In this document: piece after piece, positions 57,116 through 64,000 of the stretch
Layout of the letters: the number at the start of each line of letters is the position of its first letter
Position numbering within the stretch: the stretch's first letter is position 1
Assembly: GCA_038501625.1 (NCBI GenBank)
Contig: JAZAYU010000005.1
Span: 3,534,001 to 3,598,000 of the forward strand
Source of the DNA: Corbicula japonica
Lineage: Eukaryota; Mollusca; Bivalvia; Venerida; Cyrenidae
Direction of reading: 5' to 3'
DNA length: 64,000 nt
Notes under the pieces: generated by a model
The model's input: the letters and a program-made list of their open reading frames with translations, nothing else
What the model was told of the DNA's origin: nothing
Database searches by the model: none
Made by a program: the position numbers and the translations under genes

Positions 57116-57654
57116 AAATTATGGATTAAAGGAACTAGCTGTTTTACATTTTTTTAATGTAATAGGAATCTATATATTAATTTCACCAGATGATATTCAA
57201 TCAAAATCGCGGTGTTCCATGTGATTTTGCGAGATAAGTTCTGTTAAATATATTGACTATTTACAGGCACTGGACTTTGCTATTTTTAAAATTTAATCTG
57301 AATATAGTGCTCAGTATTTCAAAATGACATCGGCCCATGCAACGTTAGGTCATCTTACAATTAGTCACATGCATAACTTTTGATACAACAATAATATTCG
57401 TTAAGTCACCACCGGAGATTGATGTACAAGGGCTTGATTCACATAGCTGGGCCACCCTTGGTCCAATATAGAATATTTTGTTAACGGGTTTGTGTCGATG
57501 TGCTAACCACATCATGTTATCGGGGTTGCAGTGATAGAGCGAAATGCTGTCTTGTAGATCATACCAGCTGAACATGCGAGCTGGCCTGTGCAAAAATGAT
57601 GCGTGTGCTAAGATTCAATGTTCCTTGGAATTTGTGTTGCATTCAGAGCATCTA
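57116..57654. other. Non-coding stretch
   Basis: An 82-codon minus frame (57345-57593) has no recognised domain. Nothing else is noted. Confidence 0.3.
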
Positions 57655-59158
57655 TGTTATAAACAATACTTCCTATTTTAGGCTGTTCCCGTCTATGTCA
57701 TATTAATAGACCGGCGGAACACGGCTATGGTTTACTAGCGTCTGCCACCTGTGTTACTGGCGTCTGTCACCTATAATAACTCAACATTGTCTGGTAAAAA
57801 TATTATTAGCTTCTTAATAGTTTAAAAAAAGCATATATGCAACATTCAGAGATGATGTACGAGTTCGTCATTTATTTTTGTTACAAAGAATATGTCAGGT
57901 TTTCCTAAGACCCGTTAAAATGTAGGTTTATATGAACTTGTGTAGTTGTCGGATAAATATTTTCGGATAGCCAAAATAATGGCGTAGGGTAGATAATCAT
58001 AATTAGCTACACACACTTAGAATGATCAAACCTCGAAATATCAAAGATGCAGCATATTAAACCTATGACCGCCCGCTACTGAAGACTGTCAGCAATAATA
58101 TGGTTAACAGAACCTTACCGAGGTAGCTTTTGGGGTTCATTTCCCTGATGCAGGCAATTTCTCAATTGTTGTCCAGTTCTGGATGTTTACATTATCTTTT
58201 AGTGCAGAAATATTTAATCTTCTTGAAGATTTCTAAAAGAAAATTGGAAATTATCATGTAACTATCTGAAACGAACCCATTTTATGAAAATCTAGCATCC
58301 AACTGTGTTCCTTTAAGAAATGATGTTAATTTATCAAATAAAATAGCTTTAACACCATGAGGAAATCTCGCGACATATTGCAATTTCCTAGGGGATGACA
58401 CTTGACATTGTATTAGCTAAGTCAACAATGATTTGCATGCAATAACAGTGGCGAACCATGGTGGATTGCTAGATACTGGTCACACAGTAACTTCTCAGAC
58501 CACTTTACCATTTTTGTCTAGGATGTCTCAGAAGTAGTGTGCCATAGACCTTGGAACATGATCAATAGGCTAACCAGTCACATCCTCTAGCATTAAGTGT
58601 CTATTTTCATCAGTTATAATTCCCATCTTATCCTTTGAAAAGAATTCTAACTCTGGAATCTACACTACCTACTGATTCACAATTACCGATCCAGAACTGG
58701 TTGAAAAGTTTGTCTCAAAGAAACCGTCACAAAAACAGAATGCTGATATTTATAGACATTATTTTGCTTACAAGTTTTCAATTTTTCGTTTTGAGACCAT
58801 TTAAGCTTAGATTTTGCTGTGGATGTCACGTTTAACTGCTATGCATTGCCAAATTTTGCACATGAGCGTCTACAATCATTTTTGTCAATGCGGCGTTTTA
58901 CCAAAAGTAAACAATTAATCAAAGGTTAAAGTTTGTCAATGTTTAGTTCAAATTCTATTCATTGCCACTAGATTAGCATTTTCACTTGTTTTACAGAAAT
59001 ATTTATTTCATGGGATAGGAAATAAAAAATGTTAACCGGAACAGGTTCATATTTTTAAGTATTCTTTGCATTATAATTAACAACAAATGTCTGAAAAATT
59101 GAACTGTTGTCAAATATTGTTACAGGTAATATTTAAACAGCACTATCAGTTATTCTCC
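57655..59158. repeat. 1.5-kb direct duplication, copy A
   Basis: From TGTTATAAACAATACTTCC to TATTCTCC, this matches 59234-60737 with only a small number of scattered differences (estimated 98-99% identity), offset 1579 bp. It contains a decayed minus-strand coding-like segment at about 58467-58637 and the 66-codon plus frame 58635-58835, which is identical in both copies and so gives no evidence of selection. Confidence 0.9.
58467..58637 (-). pseudogene. Decayed ORF fragment (HIRAN-like motif?), copy A
   Basis: The minus strand reads TDENRHLKLEDVTG, then after a stop PIDHVPRSMAHYF, then DILDKNGKVV and EVTV, with stops at each break. DVTG...HVPR...F...L..NG...EVTG is a pattern I associate with HIRAN-like proteins in invertebrates, but this is from memory and weak. 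The same stops occur in copy B, so decay preceded the duplication. Confidence 0.3.
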
Positions 59159-59233
59159 ATATGAAATTTTCCATACTCCAAATGGTTTCTCATACAGCTA
59201 ATAATTGATTAACATATGAATTTTGAACATTCC
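59159..59233. repeat. 75-bp linker between duplicates, repeated at about 61957-62040
   Basis: GAAATTTTCCATACTCCAAA ... AACATTCCTG separates copies A and B, and recurs 1.2 kb beyond copy B with a 5-bp insertion. It is absent directly after copy B. The presence of the same linker at both places suggests that copy B and the following 1.2 kb were rearranged together. Confidence 0.7.
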
Positions 59234-60737
59234 TGTTATAAACAATACTTCCTATTTAAGGCTGTTCCGGTCTATGTCATATTAATAGACCGGCGGAACA
59301 CGGCTATGGTTTACTAGCGTCTGCCACCTGTGTTACTGGCGTCTGTCACCTATAATAACTCAACATTGTCTGGTAAAAATATTATTAGCTTCTTAATAGT
59401 TTAAAAAAAGCATATATGCAACATTCAGAGATGATGTACGAGTTCGTCATTTATTTTTGTTACAAAGAATATGTCAGGTTTTCCTAAGACCCGTTAAAAT
59501 GTAGGTTTATATGAACTTGTGTAGTTGTCGGATAAATATTTTCGGATAGCCAAAATAATGGCATAGGGTAGATAATCATAATTAGCTACACACACTTAGA
59601 ATGATCAAACCTCGAAATATCAAAGATGCAGCATATTAAACCTATGACCGCCCGCTACTGAAGACTGTTAGCATTAATATGGTTAACAAAACCTTACCGT
59701 GGTAGCTTTTGGGGTTCATTTCCCTGATGCAGGCAATTTCTCAATTGTTGTCCAGTTCTGGATGTTTACATTATCTTTTAGTGCAGAAATATTTAATCTT
59801 CTTGAAGATTTCTAAAAGAAAATTGGAAATTATCATGTAACTATCTGAAACGAACCCATTGTATGAAAATCTAGCATCCAACTGTGTTCCTTTAAGAAAT
59901 GATGTTAATTTATCAAATAAAATAGCTTTAACACCATGAGGAAATCTCGCGACATATTGCGATTTCCTAGGGGATGACACTTGACATTGTATTAGCTAAG
60001 TCAACAATGATTTGCATGCAATAACAGTGGCGAACCATGGTGGATTGCTAGATACTGGTCACACAGTAACTTCTCAGACCACTTTACCATTTTTGTCTAG
60101 GATATCTCAGAAGTAGTGTGCCATAGACCTTGGAACATGATCAATAGGCTAACCAGTCACATCCTCTAGCTTTAAGTGTCTATTTTCATCAGTTATAATC
60201 CCCATCTTATCCTTTGAAAAGAATTCTAACTCTGGAATCTACACTACCTACTGATTCACAATTACCGATCCAGAACTGGTTGAAAAGTTTGTCTCAAAGA
60301 AACCGTCACAAAAACAGAATGCTGATATTTATAGACATTATTTTGCTTACAAGTTTTCAATTTTTCGTTTTGAGGCCATTTAAGCTTAGATTTTGCTGTG
60401 GATGTCACGTTTAACTGCTATGCATTGCCAAATTTTGCACATGAGCGTCTACAATCATTTTTGTCAATGTGGCGTTTTACCAAAAGTAAACAATTAATCA
60501 AAGGTTAAAGTTTGTCAATGTTTAGTTCAAATTCTATTCATTGCCACTAGATTAGCATTTTCACTTGTTTTACAGAAATATTTATTTCATGGGATAGGAA
60601 ATAAAAAATGTTAACCGGAACAGGTTCATATTTTTAAGTATTCTTTGCATTATAATTAACAACAAATGTCTGAAAAATTGAACTGTTGTCAAATATTGTT
60701 ACCGGTAATATTTAAACAGCACTATCAGTTATTCTCC
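59234..60737. repeat. 1.5-kb direct duplication, copy B
   Basis: The counterpart of 57655-59158. The minus frame 59771-59980 (RKSQYVARFPHGVKAILFDK) is open for 69 codons here but interrupted in copy A by a few changes; the coding status is doubtful. The HIRAN-like fragment lies at about 60046-60216 with the same stops. Confidence 0.9.
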
Positions 60738-63078
60738 CAAATTTCATCAAGACATTATAATCATCATGTTCACAACAGCATAGATTTTGAACATTTTATT
60801 AATAATCTGTCTTTTTCAGAATACTCGTATTGAATTCTTGAAAAATATTGTACACAATTTCAAACCGGCAGAAATCTATGTTGCAAATTTACAAATTGTG
60901 AAACAGTGGTCCTTTTTAACCATTTCTTGATTTCCTTGACATGACTTGACATTACCAACTTATGGTGACTGCTGCGTTAACACTTTCCTGTCCATCTCAG
61001 AACCACATGTTCATTGCTAGTTTCTTCGTATATGTTGGCCTTTAACATCATGTCCATCGTTTCTTTATTGGGTTTTCCATGAAGCACTCTTAATCAACCT
61101 TTTTTGGGTTTGTTCTGGCTAGCTCAATTGGTTGTGTTGTGCAAGGCATGGCAGTGTCGCTGCAGTGGTGTTGGTTTGCTCCCAGCTATAGGCAATAACA
61201 TTTGCAATTCACAGTAGCGCTATTTGTGCAGTGTGGCGGCGATAAAAAGTCTCCCCATACAAAAAGTTAGTACTATTATCAGTAAAAAAATCCGTTACTG
61301 GTGTCATGCAGTGATGATAACCTATATCAGGGCTTTCCAATAAATCTTTTTTGGGGTTGCTCAATCGCTTGAGTTGTCAGATATGCAAGGCTAGGTGCAG
61401 TTGCTGTGACGGTGCAGGTTTGCTCCCAAGTAGAGGCAATAACATTCTTTATTTCATGTTTGATCTCTGTTCAATGCAATCTGATTTAAATCATATCCTG
61501 AAAATGAGATACGAATGTGAAATGACCATAACTGAAAACCACTACACAATCAGGATCTGACAATCTGTCACGTAACATGCTTTTATCAGCAACCTTTTGA
61601 ACCAATCAGATAGTTGCCTACAAAATCGCAAAAGTACATGTAAATGTCAGAGCGTTCCAGAAGTTATGTTGTTTTTTTTATACATGTATACACAGTGTTT
61701 TAGAACAGTCCAGAAACTTAGGTACACACTGATGTTAATTCCGGACAATTACCGATTAGAGGACAGAACAATTTGATAAAAAATGTAGTTTATATTAACA
61801 AGAAAGAAAACAGAATGACAATGGCATTTATGTGTGTCTTGACTTATAAGAGGTTCTTCCTACTTTTGGGACTGAATTTCCTAGTCTCATAAGCAGGAAT
61901 ATACATTAAAAAAGATACACGCTCTTGTTCTGTAATCAATTAACTGAATCATAATGAAATGAAATTTTCCATACTCCAAATGGTTTCTCATACAGCTTAT
62001 AATTGATTAACATAATATTATGAATTTTAAACATTCCTGTTATAAAATATATTTGGTTTTTGAAATACATGTTCACTTCTGTCTCAAGTGAAAAGATTTG
62101 ACCAAAAACCAGAAAAAAAAACTGGTGTCCAAATTAAATAAAACTTTAATTTAAGGTAGAGGAAACTTGGACATGTTCTGATATAAGTCTCTTTCATATA
62201 AACCCTATATTAAAATGCATTCCTGTATTTTATGCATTTACAGATGCCAGACATTTTCTGAGGAAAGCTTAACTGGGCCCATAAAAAATAACAGGTACCA
62301 CCCCTGCCCCAAACACAAATTGCTTGCATTTTTACATGTTATTGATAGACAATTCTTACCAAAGAGTCAATATGTGCAATTTTGTAATGATGTTTGAACA
62401 TGCATATTATATTCAAACTGAATTTAATTTTGTCTGAATTATTCCAATTGAAAGTTACATGTCTGAGTTTCCACGTTCAGTCATCAGAACTGTCGCTCCT
62501 GCGTTTGAGTTACAGTATACCGGCCGGAGGGTGTAAGCGTTTTTCTTTATTCAGAATATAGTTCCCTGTCATGTAATCCATTAAAATACATTGAAATCTG
62601 TGGACAGCCTCTTATCTAACTGTTTTCTTCTGTCGCACAGGAGATGATAGTCTTGTACTTGACATACTGTCAAACAGTATGTCAGGCATGGGCTAAAAAT
62701 GGCGGCATCCTGTGTAAGTAGTAGTCAATTTATATTAAAGTGTTAGATTATGGACCATTTATATGAAATTACAAAATAATATGTCTCCCACTGTAGATTT
62801 ACTAAAGCACAACAATGTAATAATAACCGATTTTCACTTGACATAGCATGTACCAGCATAACCATACAATTAAATAATAACCGATTTTCATTTCACATAG
62901 CATGGACCAGCATTACTTAAGGGTCGGTATCAATATATGCAAACAAAAGAAATAATTACTAACGGAGTTTGAAAAGTTTTGGTCCAACAAATATATTTTT
63001 ACTGTAGATTTCTGTTTACACAGGGCGCCACCACTATTTGACCGGTGTATGGCTGACCCTATAATGTAATGACAGGGG
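60738..63078. other. Non-coding region with two SINE-head-like repeats
   Basis: 61110-61205 (GGCTAGCTCAATTGG ... GGTTTGCTCCCAG ... GGCAATAACATT) and 61350-61445 (GGTTTGCTCCCAA ... GGCAATAACATT) are related and resemble tRNA A-box and B-box order; they may be old SINE copies. The 75-bp linker copy lies at about 61957-62040. A ~50-bp tandem duplication (AATAACCGATTTTCACTTGA) lies at about 62819-62915. No gene is recognised. Confidence 0.4.
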
Positions 63079-63390
63079 CAGGAGTTTATGAAAGGGGCGT
63101 CCGTGGCTCAGTGGTTAAGGTTTCTGACTGAGAATCACTTGCCCTTCACCGCTGTGAGTTCAAGACTACCAGGGTCAAGATCTTTCATGTGAGAAAGCTA
63201 ACCAGCTAGCTTGCGGAACGTCGGTGGTTCTACCCAGGTGCCTGCTAGAGCATGAAAATTGCCCGGAGGGGCACCTGGGGTCTTCCTCCACCATGGAAAG
63301 CTGGTATGTCCACACCATAATGTCCTCGTTAAGAGGTGGGAGAGACATAAAACTGGGGGGTAACAACAACAACAACAGGAGTTTATGAAA
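63079..63390 (+). mobile_element. tRNA-derived SINE with 15-bp TSD and (AAC)n tail
   Basis: The 282-bp body (63094-63375) opens GGGGCGTCCGTGGCTCAGTGG (A-box GGCTCAGTGG) with a B-box-like GTGAGTTCAAGACTACC, has a conserved middle (CACACCATAATGTCCTCG) and ends TAACAACAACAACAAC. CAGGAGTTTATGAAA flanks both sides (63079-63093 and 63376-63390), a clear target duplication typical of LINE-mediated insertion. The 3' part recurs inverted at 21106-21172. It may belong to a known metazoan SINE superfamily; no database check was possible. Confidence 0.85.
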
Positions 63391-64000
63391 ACCAGCTGTC
63401 TAAGAAAACATCTCAGTTTACTTGGTTTACACAAAGTGTAGTTTTTGATGGAATAAGTAATCAACACAAAGAAACGATCACAAGTTTTTTGGATCCAATT
63501 TAATTTTTTTTAAAGGTATTACTCTTTTTTCTTTGAAAAAAAAAGAAAGCTTAAAATGATTCTAAAAAATAATATCTACAGTAAATATGTAGCAGGTTAT
63601 AAAACAAAGGAACACCAAAATATTATTATATACATGGAATTTCAGACAAGCAGATTCAATGAAATTTGATGGCTGATTTATACCTTTCCACAGCTTATAG
63701 TTTAAAAAATATTTTTTTTCATCTGAGTTGTAACACAAATACACACAATTATCAAGTTGTGGTACTCAATGTAAGTTCTCATGCATCATGTTTGACCAGT
63801 AACTCCATGAAAGTATGATACACAAAGCATTTTCTGTAACAAAAAATTGCATATATACACTGACAACATTATCACACTGAAAAATGTTCAAAAATACAAT
63901 AATGGTACTATGACAACACTTACAATCATTATTTACAGATACTAGGTTTAAATAACAATAATGGTACTATGACAACACTTACAATCATTATTTACAGATA
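63391..64000. other. Non-coding right edge with a tandem duplication
   Basis: The last ~105 bp (about 63897-64000) contain two copies, period 61 bp, of ATAATGGTACTATGACAACA ... TTATTTACAGATA; the array may continue beyond the window. No gene is recognised in 63391-63896. Confidence 0.5.

Noticed and set aside
58635..60414. Identical 66-codon ORFs at 58635 and 60214 as a conserved gene pair
   Set aside because: The whole 1.5-kb block is duplicated almost without change, so identity carries no information on selection.
61105..61210. Functional tRNA gene
   Set aside because: Box-like sequences exist but no cloverleaf can be drawn and a second diverged copy lies nearby; more likely old SINE heads.

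Overview
The window is nuclear DNA from an animal, most likely a bivalve mollusc. The evidence is AT-rich sequence with very low coding density, host exons bounded by GT/AG splice sites, tandem-core repeats ending in a hairpin plus GGCATAAAA (seen widely in bivalve genomes), a tRNA-derived SINE with an (AAC)n tail, Penelope-like and jockey-like retroelements, and a KMT5A-like SET exon pair of a type common in bivalves. No species can be named from sequence alone. No complete host gene is present; most of the window is mobile or tandemly repeated DNA.

Layout. 0-1 kb: two exons of a minus-strand SET-domain methyltransferase gene that runs off the left edge. 1.4-2.8 kb: heads of tandem-core repeats and one complete element. 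3.2-9.8 kb: three terminal-inverted-repeat (TIR) elements, each with a perfect 6-bp target-site duplication (TSD). The central one (4640-8314) carries a 698-codon BED/hAT-like transposase followed in frame by a coiled-coil tail after one stop codon. 9.9-11.8 kb: a TIR element without a transposase. 12-18 kb: small dispersed repeats, a 100-bp near-perfect palindrome and three MITEs (TA, TAA and 6-bp TSDs). 21-22.4 kb: a SINE fragment and an SGNH-hydrolase ORF broken by one TGA. 26.5-28 kb: a decayed non-LTR reverse transcriptase. 28.9-32.6 kb: a (CT)n tract and a ~165-bp satellite with a ~1.7-kb higher-order period. 33.5-36.2 kb: a Penelope-like retroelement with its GIY-YIG region upstream of the RT (permuted, Naiad-like order), cut off before the catalytic box. 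37-39 kb: an ATAGTTCATTATTGCAC minisatellite between inverted copies of a ~180-bp repeat. 39.2-42.9 kb: at least three, probably four, exons of a minus-strand host gene, all joined in phase 2, with a Tc1-like element in one intron. 44.3-46.7 kb: a second, larger tandem-core element. 47.9-52.5 kb: a complete LTR retrotransposon structure (616/611-bp LTRs, CTAT TSD, PBS, PPT) lacking gag-pol. 56.5-60.7 kb: mariner remnants and a 1.5-kb direct duplication. 63 kb: a full SINE with 15-bp TSD.

How it fits together. Only the two minus-strand genes look like host coding sequence. The rest shows successive waves of transposition: autonomous elements, their non-autonomous relatives and tandem amplification. 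The strongest leads are the cohort of four elements sharing a 6-bp TSD, the tandem-core elements whose terminal hairpins keep the same fold with different sequence, the permuted Penelope-like element, and the phase-2 gene in which two 5' splice sites lie at the edge of mobile repeats.
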